DNA from: Holophaga foetida DSM 6591
Lineage (GTDB): Bacteria; Acidobacteriota; Holophagae; Holophagales; Holophagaceae
Assembly (NCBI RefSeq): GCF_000242615.2
Contig: NZ_KI912268.1
Coordinates: forward strand, 1,319,725-1,383,724
Length of the DNA: 64,000 nucleotides
Direction: 5' to 3'
Shown: positions 42,165 to 50,830 of the stretch, in pieces
How the letters are laid out: each line of letters begins with the position of its first letter
Numbering within the stretch: the first letter of the stretch is position 1
Program-made: the position numbers and the translations under genes
The notes under the pieces: generated by a model
The model's database searches: none
The model's input: the letters and a program-made list of their open reading frames with translations, nothing else
Told to the model about the DNA's origin: nothing

Positions 42165-43484
42165 ATGAACACCGCCACCGCCATCGTCGAGTTCTGCCAG
42201 GTCCTGCGGGGCCTGGGGGTGCGGGTCAGCACCACGGAAGCCCTGGACGCGGCCAAGGCCCTGGCCCATATCGACTGGCACCAGGCAGATGAATTCAAGA
42301 CCTGCCTCCAGGCCACCCTCATCAAGCGGATGGAGGATCGGCCCCTCTTCCAGCAGGCCTTCGCCACCTACTTCCAGCCCACCCGGAAGCCCTGCGGGTG
42401 CGGTGGCCACCGGACCGAGGCCCAGGAGGAGGCAGAAACGGAGTTTCTCTTCCAGGGTAAGCCCCTGGACATCCCCGAGGACCTGAAAGAGGTCCACAAA
42501 CAGCTTTCGCCGGAGGACCAGCGGCGGATCACGGACTTCCTGGAGCGCACCTCCACGGGCCACAACGTGACCGAGAAGTTCCAGTCCATCGCCGAACGCA
42601 TGGTGACGGGCTCCCTGGAATACTGGCGGCGCCAGCTGGCGGAGCAGGCAATCCAGAGCCTCCAGGTGGACTACACGGGGAACCCCCGCATCGACGCCGC
42701 CCTGGAGGCCTCCACCGAGGCCCTCCAGTCCTCCCTGCCAGCCCTCATGCAACGGGACCTCGCGAAGATCGCCGAATCCGAACTCCCCCAGGTGCTCCAG
42801 CTCATGAAGCGCATGGCCAAGGCCCTGGCCACCCAGCTCTCCCGGCGCCGACGCAAGTCCAGAGCCGCCCAGCAGGTGGATCTGCGCAGAACGATCCGGG
42901 TCAACCTCCGCTATGGGGGCACCCTCCTGAAGGTGTGCTACCGCCAGCGGAGCCGTACCAAGCCCAAGATCCTGCTGCTCTGCGACGTCTCGGGCTCCAT
43001 GGCCCGGTACGTGGCCTTCGTCCTCCAGTTCCTCGGCAGCGTGGCCAACCTGGCTTACAACATCGAGAGCTTCATCTTCGCCGAAGAGCTGGAACGCCTC
43101 ACCCCCAGCTTCCGGGCCCACCCTTCCATGAAGGAGCTCTCGGAGGCGATCACCAGTCGCAGCGCCCAGTGGGGCAAGGGGACCCATCTCCAGCAGAGCC
43201 TGGTAAGCCTCCGCACCCGCCACCGCCGGGTGATCCAGCCCGGAACGGTCGTGATCATCCTCAGCGACACCAAGACCCTGCAGGCCGATGCCGCTGCGGA
43301 GGAACTGGGCCTGCTGCGCCGGAGCGTGAAACGGATCATCTGGCTCAACACCCTGCCACGGGAGGAATGGCCCCGCCATCGCACCACCGGGCTGTTCCAG
43401 AGACACGCCCGCATGCTTCCCTGCAACACCCTGGCGGATCTGGCAAAGATCGTGGGCTCGGAGATCTTCCACCTGGGGGCATGA
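42165..43484 (+). CDS. VWA-domain protein (CoxE-like), partner of the MoxR ATPase
   Basis: A 439-residue protein of the CoxE group. The first 240 residues are helical and include a small Cys/His cluster CGCGGH (about 77-82) that may bind metal. The von Willebrand A domain (about 265-439) has the MIDAS site DVSGSM with Asp274, the Thr in GKGTHL and the Asp in LSDTKT. Such proteins recognise the client enzyme and are driven by the MoxR partner. GGAGG lies before the ATG. In aerobic CO oxidisers CoxD/CoxE mature a Mo-Cu enzyme; here the neighbouring client is the nickel CODH/ACS. Confidence 0.85.
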   Translation: MNTATAIVEFCQVLRGLGVRVSTTEALDAAKALAHIDWHQADEFKTCLQATLIKRMEDRPLFQQAFATYFQPTRKPCGCGGHRTEAQEEAETEFLFQGKPLDIPEDLKEVHKQLSPEDQRRITDFLERTSTGHNVTEKFQSIAERMVTGSLEYWRRQLAEQAIQSLQVDYTGNPRIDAALEASTEALQSSLPALMQRDLAKIAESELPQVLQLMKRMAKALATQLSRRRRKSRAAQQVDLRRTIRVNLRYGGTLLKVCYRQRSRTKPKILLLCDVSGSMARYVAFVLQFLGSVANLAYNIESFIFAEELERLTPSFRAHPSMKELSEAITSRSAQWGKGTHLQQSLVSLRTRHRRVIQPGTVVIILSDTKTLQADAAAEELGLLRRSVKRIIWLNTLPREEWPRHRTTGLFQRHARMLPCNTLADLAKIVGSEIFHLGA

Positions 43485-43504
43485 AAGTCAAGAAATCCAC
43501 TTGA

Positions 43505-43517
43505 CTGATCATATCAG
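43505..43517 (+). promoter_or_regulatory. Palindrome site D (CTGRTCATAYCAG family)
   Basis: CTGATCATATCAG, directly after TTGA, just beyond the VWA gene stop. CTGAT and ATCAG are exact inverted arms; a full match to site E apart from one base. Confidence 0.5.
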
Positions 43518-43686
43518 ATGACCAAACATAATCCCTGCAACACCCGCCCCAAGCCAGGCTCCTCCGTAATGGATCCAAGCCATTGGCATACAAACAAATC
43601 TAATTCAACACTTAAACGAATCCATCAACACATTCACGACTCGCGTATCGAGAAAAAAATATCTTGATACCTCAAATAGAACTTGA

Positions 43687-43699
43687 CTGGTCATATCAG
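43687..43699 (+). promoter_or_regulatory. Palindrome site E (CTGRTCATAYCAG family)
   Basis: CTGGTCATATCAG, 164 bp before the first CODH/ACS operon gene. With its upstream ACTTGA it repeats site D. Confidence 0.5.
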
Positions 43700-43862
43700 C
43701 ATCGGTTCAGATGAATTCGATCCAGCCAACCCAGCAACTCGAAGCACCACGGTCGTGAAGTCTTTCATCGCCCATCACGCGCAAGCAGTGGAAAGCAAAT
43801 CGAGAAATATGTGTCGAGATACCCAGACCCTCGCCCCAATCAGCCCTCTTAGGGGGGGTGCG

Positions 43863-44513
43863 ATGCAGGTGGAAAATCACCTGAAATCCGCCTATCAGGA
43901 AGCCTTCCGCTTGGCCGCCGAGAAGCTCGCCCTGTGCGATGCCACTGTGGTGAGCAGCAACAGCGGAGCCACCTTCGACCCCGCAAAGGGAGCCTTCCGG
44001 GTCGATTTCTTCGGTTCAGTCCACGAGATCATCCAGGCCACGGGCGCTGTGACGCGCCTGGACTTGGAAGGCGAAGTGCCGGTGACCGAGAAGGCCCTGA
44101 TCCTCCACTACCTGATCCACGCCAAGCCCAGCCACCTCACGGGGCGGGCCATCTCCTTCATGGAAGTCCCCGGCGGGGGCTCCATCTACTGTCCCTCCTT
44201 CAAGCTGAGGGCCATCGACCCCATGGTGAAGGCCTTCGCAAACCGTCTAGAAGCCTTCGCAGCGGCCGCCGCCCAGTTCGGTGGAACCCCCGAGACCATG
44301 GGGGACCGCAGCTACACCCTCAAGGCCTTTCCCCTGGTGCCCATCAGCTATGTGGTCTGGGCCGGGGACGACGAGCTCCCGGCCTCGGGCACGATCCTTT
44401 TCGATGCCTCGGTGGCGGACTTCCTTCCCGTGGAGGATATTGTCCTGGCTGCCAGTTTCGGGACCTATCGCATGGTGGGCGCAGCCAGCCCCCGTAAGGA
44501 GGCCAAGTCATGA
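43863..44513 (+). CDS. DUF3786-type protein, first gene of the CODH/ACS operon
   Basis: A 216-residue soluble protein whose pattern matches my recollection of the DUF3786 family: ALILHYLIHAKPSHLTGRAISF, MEVPGGGSIYCPSF and the closing LFDASVADFLPVEDI. The family has no assigned function but tends to occur near CODH/ACS and corrinoid genes in anaerobes. The start ATG 43863 has a G-rich run upstream; a longer frame from 43683 crosses palindrome E and is unlikely. It overlaps cooC by ATGA, so it is made together with the nickel-insertion ATPase, which supports a maturation role. Confidence 0.72.
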   Translation: MQVENHLKSAYQEAFRLAAEKLALCDATVVSSNSGATFDPAKGAFRVDFFGSVHEIIQATGAVTRLDLEGEVPVTEKALILHYLIHAKPSHLTGRAISFMEVPGGGSIYCPSFKLRAIDPMVKAFANRLEAFAAAAAQFGGTPETMGDRSYTLKAFPLVPISYVVWAGDDELPASGTILFDASVADFLPVEDIVLAASFGTYRMVGAASPRKEAKS

Positions 44514-45268
44514 AGATCGCCATTTCCGGCAAAGGCGGCGTGGGCAAGACCACCATGGCGGCCAACCTGGCCAAGCTCTTCCGCAACGAGGGCTTCAACG
44601 TCTACGCCGTGGACGCCGACCCCGACAGCAGCCTGGGCCTGGCCCTCGGCATCAGCGAGGATCGGCTCAAGGAAATCAGGCCCGTCATCGAGATGAAGGA
44701 GCTGATGGACCAGCAGACCGGCGGCGGGGCCATCTACACCCTCAACCCGGCGGTGGACCACATCATCGACGAGTACAGTATCCAGCTCGACGGCATCCGC
44801 TTCCTGCGGATGGGCGGCGTCAAGCAGGGCGGATCTGCCTGCTACTGCCGGGAGAACACCTTCCTCCGGGCTCTGGTGAACTCCCTGATCCTGGACAACA
44901 AGGACATCGTGATCCTGGACATGGGGGCCGGCATCGAGCACCTGACCCGGGGCACCTCCGGTGGCGTCGACCTGATGATCGTGGTCACCGAACCCGGCCG
45001 CGCCAGCATCCAGACCGCCCGGATCGTGGAGAACCTGGCCCGGGAGCTGGGCATCAAGGACATCCGCTTCATCGCCAACAAAGTCCGCACAGACAAGGAA
45101 GAGACCTTCATCCGGGAACACTTCACCGGGAAGGAGCTGCTGGGCATCCAGCGCTATGACGAAGTTATTTCCGACAAAGCCATGGGTTTCGGCCAGACCC
45201 CCGGCGAGGCGGACAGCGCAGAACTGAAGGATCTTTTGACCCGTATCGTCCACCGCACCCATTCCTGA
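44510..45268 (+). CDS. cooC: CODH nickel-insertion ATPase CooC
   Basis: A 252-residue MinD/NifH-like ATPase that loads nickel into the CODH C-cluster. The deviant Walker A is KGGVGKTT (8-15), and the metal-binding CxC pair is Cys111 and Cys113 in SACYC, which holds Ni or Zn at the dimer interface in known CooC. ILDMGAGIEHLTRGTSGGVD is the Walker B and switch region. It stands between the DUF3786-type protein and its client acsA, 18 bp upstream of the latter. Confidence 0.95.
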   Translation: MKIAISGKGGVGKTTMAANLAKLFRNEGFNVYAVDADPDSSLGLALGISEDRLKEIRPVIEMKELMDQQTGGGAIYTLNPAVDHIIDEYSIQLDGIRFLRMGGVKQGGSACYCRENTFLRALVNSLILDNKDIVILDMGAGIEHLTRGTSGGVDLMIVVTEPGRASIQTARIVENLARELGIKDIRFIANKVRTDKEETFIREHFTGKELLGIQRYDEVISDKAMGFGQTPGEADSAELKDLLTRIVHRTHS

Positions 45269-45286
45269 ACCAACGGAGACCATCCT

Positions 45287-47254
45287 ATGAGCACAGCCCC
45301 AACAGGTCACAGAACGGTTGATCTGGCTGCCCGCGAAATGCTGGACCTCGCCGAAGCTGCCAAGCTGACGACCTCTTTCGACCGCTACAAGGCCCAGCAG
45401 CCCCAGTGCAAGTTCGGTCAGACCGGCATCTGTTGCCGGATCTGCATCCAGGGTCCCTGCCGCATCATCCCCACCAAGCCCGGCCAGGACAAGGGGATCT
45501 GCGGCGCGTCCGCCTTCACCATCGTGGCCCGCAACATCGTACGCATGATGGCCGGTGGCGCATCGGCCCACTCGGACCACGCCCGCGAGATCGCCTTGAC
45601 CCTGCTAGCCGTCGGGGAGGGTCACGCCCCCGACTTCAAGATCACGGATATCAAGAAGCTCATGGCCGTGGCCAAGCGGGTCGGCGTCCCCACCGAAGGC
45701 CGCACCAATGAAGAGGTCGCCAAGGATGTGGCCCTCCTCGCCCTGGCGGACTTCGGCAAGTACAACAACGAGCCCTGCACTTGGCTGAGCACCAACATCA
45801 CCGAGGAACGCAAGGTCAAGTTCAGGCACACCGGCATCGCCCCCTCCGCCATCGACCGCTCCGTGGTCCAGCTCCTGCACCAGACCCATGTGGGGACGGA
45901 CGCCGACCCCGTGAACATCATCTTCGGCGGCCTGAAGGCGGCTCTGGCTGACCTCACAGGTGAGCATATCGCCACAGACCTGACAGACGTGCTCTTCGGC
46001 ACCCCCACCGCCGTGATCACAGACGCCAACCTCGGCGCCCTGGACAAGGAGAAGATCAATATCGCCGTCCACGGCCACAATCCCCTGCTGAGCCAGATGG
46101 TGGTCTACGCCGCCCGCGAGCTCGAAGGCGAGGCCAAGGCCGCCGGTGCCCAGGGCATCAATCTGGTGGGCATCTGCTGCACAGGCAACGAAGTCCTCAT
46201 GCGCGAAGGCGTCCCCTCCGTGGCCAACTTCGGTTCCCAGGAACTGGTCATCATGACCGGCGTGCTGGATTCCATGGTCATGGACGTCCAGTGCATCGCC
46301 CCCGGCGTCAAGGATCTCTGCAACTGCTTCCACACCCAGCTGGTGACCACTTCCAACATCTCCAAAATCCCTGGCTCCGTGCACATCGAGTTCAACGAAG
46401 CCACGGCCATGGATGACGCCCGCAAGATCGTCCGCCTAGCCATCAAGCAGTATGCCAAGCGCAATCCCGCCCTCGTGAAGATCCCCCTCTACAAGAAGCA
46501 GGTGGTGGGCGGCTTCTCCTTCGAAGCCATGACCGACCTCTTTGCCAAGCTCTGTCCCGAGAACCCCATCAGCGTGCTCACCGACGCCATCCTGGCGGGC
46601 GAGATCAAGGGTGTGGCCGCCTTCGCAGGCTGCAACAACCAGAAGACCATCCACGACGACGCCACCCTCACCATAGCCCGGGAACTGGCCGCTAAGGATG
46701 TCTTCCTGGTGTCCACGGGCTGCGCCGCTGGCGCCTTCGCCAAGGCGGGCTTCCTGTCCTCCGAGGGTGTCGAGCAGTTCGCCGGCCCCGGCCTCAAGAA
46801 GTTCATCAAGCGCCTGGAGGAGAACTCCGGCCTCAAGGCCAACCTGCCCCTGGTCTACCACATGGGCTCCTGCGTGGACAACTCCCGCGTCGCCACCCTT
46901 TGGACCGCCATGGCCAATAATCTCAAAATCCCCGTGGCCCAGCTGCCCTTCGTGGCCACCGCCCCCGAGGCCATGTCTGAGAAGGCTGTCGTCATCGGCT
47001 CCTGGGTCATCTCCAGCGGCATCCCCTGCCACGTGGGCGTCCTGCCTCCCCTGGAGGGCAGTGACCTGGTCTACGGTGTCACCACCCGCATCGCGAAGGA
47101 TGTCTTCGGTGGCTACTTCATCTTCGAGACCGATCCGGTCAAGGCTGCGGCCCAGCTCTACGAGCGCCTTGAGAACCGCGCGTGGAAGCTCCGCATCTAC
47201 GCCGACACCGCCGCCAAGTACCAGAGCACCCCGGCCATGGCCTTCGAAGGATAA
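45287..47254 (+). CDS. acsA: Carbon monoxide dehydrogenase catalytic subunit (CooS/AcsA)
   Basis: This nickel-iron enzyme reduces CO2 to CO, which passes through a tunnel to AcsB. It has 655 residues, as expected. The D- and B-cluster Cys are Cys41, 49, 50, 53, 58 and 72 (CKFGQTGICCRICIQGPC region). C-cluster ligands appear in VHGHNP (His262), ICCTGNE (Cys297/298), DVQCI, FAGCNN, STGCAAG and GSCVDNSR. All metal ligands seem present, so it should be active. A GGAGA site lies before the ATG. In this operon it precedes acsB, the ordinary order for a bifunctional CODH/ACS. Confidence 0.97.
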   Translation: MSTAPTGHRTVDLAAREMLDLAEAAKLTTSFDRYKAQQPQCKFGQTGICCRICIQGPCRIIPTKPGQDKGICGASAFTIVARNIVRMMAGGASAHSDHAREIALTLLAVGEGHAPDFKITDIKKLMAVAKRVGVPTEGRTNEEVAKDVALLALADFGKYNNEPCTWLSTNITEERKVKFRHTGIAPSAIDRSVVQLLHQTHVGTDADPVNIIFGGLKAALADLTGEHIATDLTDVLFGTPTAVITDANLGALDKEKINIAVHGHNPLLSQMVVYAARELEGEAKAAGAQGINLVGICCTGNEVLMREGVPSVANFGSQELVIMTGVLDSMVMDVQCIAPGVKDLCNCFHTQLVTTSNISKIPGSVHIEFNEATAMDDARKIVRLAIKQYAKRNPALVKIPLYKKQVVGGFSFEAMTDLFAKLCPENPISVLTDAILAGEIKGVAAFAGCNNQKTIHDDATLTIARELAAKDVFLVSTGCAAGAFAKAGFLSSEGVEQFAGPGLKKFIKRLEENSGLKANLPLVYHMGSCVDNSRVATLWTAMANNLKIPVAQLPFVATAPEAMSEKAVVIGSWVISSGIPCHVGVLPPLEGSDLVYGVTTRIAKDVFGGYFIFETDPVKAAAQLYERLENRAWKLRIYADTAAKYQSTPAMAFEG

Positions 47255-47265
47255 GGGATCCAGAC

Positions 47266-49464
47266 ATGAGCGAACTCACCATCAACGACGCCTACGCAAA
47301 CCTGAGCCCCATGAAGCACCTCCAGGTGGAGGGCAAGCCCAATCCTCTCTACAAGAAGGCCTTTGACGGCGCCGTCATCGCCGCCAGCTATGCGGAGATC
47401 CTGCTGACTCAGGCCATCCGGGAGCACGGCGAGAACTGCCCCGTCAGCTACCCGGATACGGCCTACAAGCTCCCGGTCATCACCGCCCTCAGCGGCGAGG
47501 ATGTCCAGACCCTCAAGGACCTGGTGCCCATCCTCAACCGCATCCGCCACAACAACCTCAAGGAGAACTACACCTTCGAGGGCGCCCTGCTCAACGGCGA
47601 AGTGGCCCTCTACAGCGCCGAGATCATCGAGGCCCTGCGCTACCTGAAGGGGGTCAATCCCCATCCCGCCCCCTGGACCGGCTTCCTCACGGACCCCGTC
47701 CTGCGCAAGTTCGGCATCCAGCTGGTGGACTTCTCCATCCCCGGCGTGGCGGTCATCCTCGGCAAGGCCCGCAGCAGCAAGGAAGCGGCCAAGCTGGTGA
47801 AGAACCTCCAGGGCAAGGGCATCATGCTCATGCTCTGCAACGAGATCATCGAGCAGCTCCTCGAAGAGAACGTCAAGCTCGGCATCGACTACATCGCCTT
47901 CCCCCTGGGAAACTTCACCCAGGTCATCCACGCCGTGAACTTCGCCCTCCGGGCCGGTCTGGCCTTCGGCGGCATCGCCCCCGGCGCCAAGGAAGCCCAG
48001 CTGGACTACCAGAAGCGCCGTGTCCGGGCCTTCGTCCTGGCCCTCGGGCCCCAGGATGATGTCCGCACCGTCGCCGAGTTCGGGGCCGCCTTCCTGGGCC
48101 ACCCCACCATCACCGATCAGCCCGTGGCCGAGCCCATCCCCGACTGGTACACCTCCCAGCCCGACTACGACAAGATGGTGGCCGAGGCCATGGAGCTCCG
48201 CAGCATCAAGCTGAAAAACGTCGAGATCGATGTGCCCATCACCATCGGTCCCGCCTTCGAGGGTGAGACCATCCGCCGCGCCGATGCCTATGTGGAGTTC
48301 GGCGGTTCCAAGGCCCCGGGCTTCGAGCTGGTGAAGATGGTGGGCCAGGACGAAATCGAGGACGGCAAGATCACGGTGATCGGGCCTGAACTCGATGAGG
48401 TCCAAGAGGGCTCCGTCCTGCCCATCGGCATCTACATCAAGATCTACGGCCGCAAGATGCAGTCCGACTTCGAGAGCGTGCTGGAACGCCGGGTCCACTA
48501 CTTCGTCAACTACGGCGAGGGCCTCTGGCACGTGGCCCAGCGCGACCTCTGCTGGCTCCGCATCAGCAAGGATGCCGCCGCCAAGGGCTTCAAGTTCAAG
48601 AACTACGGCGACATCCTCATCGCGAAATACAAGTCCGAGTTCCCCGCCATCGTGGATCGCGTCGAGGTGACCATCTACACCGAGAAGGCCGCCGTCGAGG
48701 AGAAGCTCCTGGAGGCCCGCGCCGCCTACAGCCAGCGCGACGAGCGCCTGCGGGGCCTCAAGGACGACACCGTCGACGAGTTCTTCTCCTGCACCCTCTG
48801 CCAGTCCTTCGCCCCCAACCACTCCTGCGTGGTGACCCCCGAGCGCGTGGGCCTCTGCGGCGCCGTGAGCTGGCTGGATGCCAAGGCCTCCTTCGAGATC
48901 AACCCCACGGGCCCCAACCAGCCCATCCTCAAGGAAGGGACCATCGACGAGAAGAAGGGCATCTGGAAGAGCGTCAACGACTTCATCTACAACAGCACCA
49001 ACAAGACCCTGGAAGAAGTGGCCCTCTACACCCTCATGGAACTGCCCATGACCTCCTGCGGCTGCTTCGAGGCCATCATGGCCATCGTCCCCGAAGCCAA
49101 CGGCATCATGATCACCACCCGTGAGCACACCGGCATGACCCCCAGCGGCATGACCTTCTCCACCCTGGCGGGCTCGGTCGGTGGTGGTGTCCAGTCCCCC
49201 GGCTTCATGGGCATCGGCAAGCGCTACATCACCAGCCGCAAGTTCATCAGCGCCGACGGCGGCATGGGCCGCATCGTCTGGATGCCCAAGGCCCTCAAGG
49301 AGCAGATCCGGGAAGACTTCGTGAAGCGCAGCGTCGAGGAGGGCCTCGGCGAGGACTTCATCGACAAGATCGCCGACGAGAGCATCGGCACCGCCACCGA
49401 GGAGATCCTCCCCTTCCTGGAAGAAAAGGGCCACCCGGCCTTTGCGATGGAATCGTTGTTCTAA
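47266..49464 (+). CDS. acsB: Acetyl-CoA synthase catalytic subunit (AcsB)
   Basis: It joins CO, a methyl group from the corrinoid protein and CoA into acetyl-CoA on the A-cluster. It is 732 residues, bacterial type, with the N-terminal CODH-binding domain present (archaeal forms lack it). The [4Fe-4S] Cys are Cys509, 512, 521 and 531, and the Cys-Gly-Cys that holds the distal nickel is Cys598-Cys600. These are offset by exactly +3 from the Moorella residues 506, 509, 518, 528, 595 and 597. The start at 47266 is 9 bp after the acsA stop. Confidence 0.97.
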   Translation: MSELTINDAYANLSPMKHLQVEGKPNPLYKKAFDGAVIAASYAEILLTQAIREHGENCPVSYPDTAYKLPVITALSGEDVQTLKDLVPILNRIRHNNLKENYTFEGALLNGEVALYSAEIIEALRYLKGVNPHPAPWTGFLTDPVLRKFGIQLVDFSIPGVAVILGKARSSKEAAKLVKNLQGKGIMLMLCNEIIEQLLEENVKLGIDYIAFPLGNFTQVIHAVNFALRAGLAFGGIAPGAKEAQLDYQKRRVRAFVLALGPQDDVRTVAEFGAAFLGHPTITDQPVAEPIPDWYTSQPDYDKMVAEAMELRSIKLKNVEIDVPITIGPAFEGETIRRADAYVEFGGSKAPGFELVKMVGQDEIEDGKITVIGPELDEVQEGSVLPIGIYIKIYGRKMQSDFESVLERRVHYFVNYGEGLWHVAQRDLCWLRISKDAAAKGFKFKNYGDILIAKYKSEFPAIVDRVEVTIYTEKAAVEEKLLEARAAYSQRDERLRGLKDDTVDEFFSCTLCQSFAPNHSCVVTPERVGLCGAVSWLDAKASFEINPTGPNQPILKEGTIDEKKGIWKSVNDFIYNSTNKTLEEVALYTLMELPMTSCGCFEAIMAIVPEANGIMITTREHTGMTPSGMTFSTLAGSVGGGVQSPGFMGIGKRYITSRKFISADGGMGRIVWMPKALKEQIREDFVKRSVEEGLGEDFIDKIADESIGTATEEILPFLEEKGHPAFAMESLF

Positions 49465-49482
49465 CCGAAAGGAGTTGTGAAA

Positions 49483-50817
49483 ATGGCGCTAACCGGCCTA
49501 GATATCTTCAAACTGCTGCCCAAGAAGAACTGCAAGGAATGCGAGCAGCCCACCTGTCTGGCCTTCGCGATGGCCCTGGCCAACGCCAAGACCTCCCTGG
49601 ACAAGTGCCCCTACGTTTCGGACGCCGCCAAGGAAACCCTGGGCGGAGCAGCCGCCCCTCCCATCAAGCTGGTGAAGGTCGGCACCCTGGGCGCCGAGCG
49701 CGAGATGGGCGATGAAGTGGTGCTCTTCCGCCACGACAAGGCCTTCTATCACCCCACCCTGCTGGCGGTTGAGATCTCCGACAAGCTCAGCGGCGCCGAG
49801 CTCGAAGCCAAGGTCAAGAAGGTCAATGAGCTGGCCTTCGAGCGTGTGGGCCAGTCCGTGTCCATCGACATGATGGCGGTCCGCAACGACTCCGGCAACG
49901 CCGACGCCTTCGCCGCCGCCGTCAAGGCCGTGGCCGACGTGACCTGCTTCGCCACCGTCCTCATCACCGAGGATCCCGTCGCCATGGAGAAGGCCCTGGC
50001 CATCATCGGGAGCCAGAAGCCCCTGATCCACGCCGCCACCGAAGCGAACTGGGAAAAGATGGTGGAGCTGGCCAAGAAATACGAGGCTCCCCTGGTGGTC
50101 AAGGGCAAGGGCCTGGACGCCACCGCCGATCTGGTGGAGAAGGTCGCCGCCTCCTACAAGGAGCTGGTGGTCGATCTCGGCACCCGGGAACTCTCCCAGT
50201 CCCTGGCGGAGATCACCCAGACCCGCCGCCTCTCCATCAAGAAGAAGTTCCGGCCCTTCGGCTACCCCGTGATCGCCTTCACGGCCTCCGAGAACCCCCG
50301 GGACCAGGTCATCGAAGCCGCCGCCTACATCACCAAGTACGCCAGCGTGGTGGTCCTGAAGGCCGACGAGAAGTCCCAGATCCTGCCCCTCGCCGCCCTG
50401 AAGATGAACATCTTCTCGGATCCCCAGAAACCCAGCCAGGTGGAGCCCAAGGTCAACGCCATCGGCAATGTGACCGCCGACTCCCCGGTCTACATCACCA
50501 CCAACTTCGCCCTCACCTACTACACGGTGGAAGGCGAGGTCTCCGCCAGCAAGATCCCCTCCTACATCCTGGCCTGCCCCACGGACGGCACCTCGGTGCT
50601 GACCGCCTGGGCCGCTGGCAAGTTCAACGGGGACAAGATCACCGAGTTCATCAAGGCCTGCGGTATCGAAGAGACCGTCAAGCACCGGAACATCGTGATT
50701 CCTGGCCACGTGGCGGTCATCAAGGGCGCCCTGGAGGAGAAGTCCGGCTGGAAGGTCCTGGTGGGCCCCGCCGAAGCCTCCGGCATCAATGCCTTCGCCA
50801 AGGGCAACTTCGCGTAG
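49483..50817 (+). CDS. acsC: Corrinoid iron-sulphur protein large subunit (AcsC)
   Basis: The gamma subunit of CFeSP, which carries the methyl group from AcsE to AcsB on a cobamide. The N-terminal [4Fe-4S] ligands are Cys17, 20, 25 and 42 (C-x2-C-x4-C-x16-C), used in reductive activation of cobalt. A TIM barrel and a C-terminal B12-binding domain follow. ATG 49483 is chosen over GTG 49477 because GGAG (49471-49474) is then at the proper distance. It needs AcsD as partner, encoded further down the operon. Confidence 0.95.
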   Translation: MALTGLDIFKLLPKKNCKECEQPTCLAFAMALANAKTSLDKCPYVSDAAKETLGGAAAPPIKLVKVGTLGAEREMGDEVVLFRHDKAFYHPTLLAVEISDKLSGAELEAKVKKVNELAFERVGQSVSIDMMAVRNDSGNADAFAAAVKAVADVTCFATVLITEDPVAMEKALAIIGSQKPLIHAATEANWEKMVELAKKYEAPLVVKGKGLDATADLVEKVAASYKELVVDLGTRELSQSLAEITQTRRLSIKKKFRPFGYPVIAFTASENPRDQVIEAAAYITKYASVVVLKADEKSQILPLAALKMNIFSDPQKPSQVEPKVNAIGNVTADSPVYITTNFALTYYTVEGEVSASKIPSYILACPTDGTSVLTAWAAGKFNGDKITEFIKACGIEETVKHRNIVIPGHVAVIKGALEEKSGWKVLVGPAEASGINAFAKGNFA

Positions 50818-50830
50818 AGAGAACCGCACT

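Larger units (their letters stand above)
43485..43862. other. Regulatory spacer upstream of the CODH/ACS operon
   Basis: No gene is supported. It is richer in A and T than its surroundings. The 19-bp sequence ACTTGACTGRTCATATCAG occurs twice, at 43499-43517 and 43681-43699, exactly 182 bp apart. The TTGACT in each could also serve as a -35 element. The operon start follows about 160 bp after the second copy. Confidence 0.55.

Noticed and set aside
47197..49434. A 745-codon open frame on the minus strand across acsB.
   Set aside because: It is exactly antisense to acsB, whose metal ligands and length match the family. Long antisense frames are expected in GC-rich, codon-biased genes, and its translation is low-complexity Gly/Asp/His-rich with no recognisable domain.
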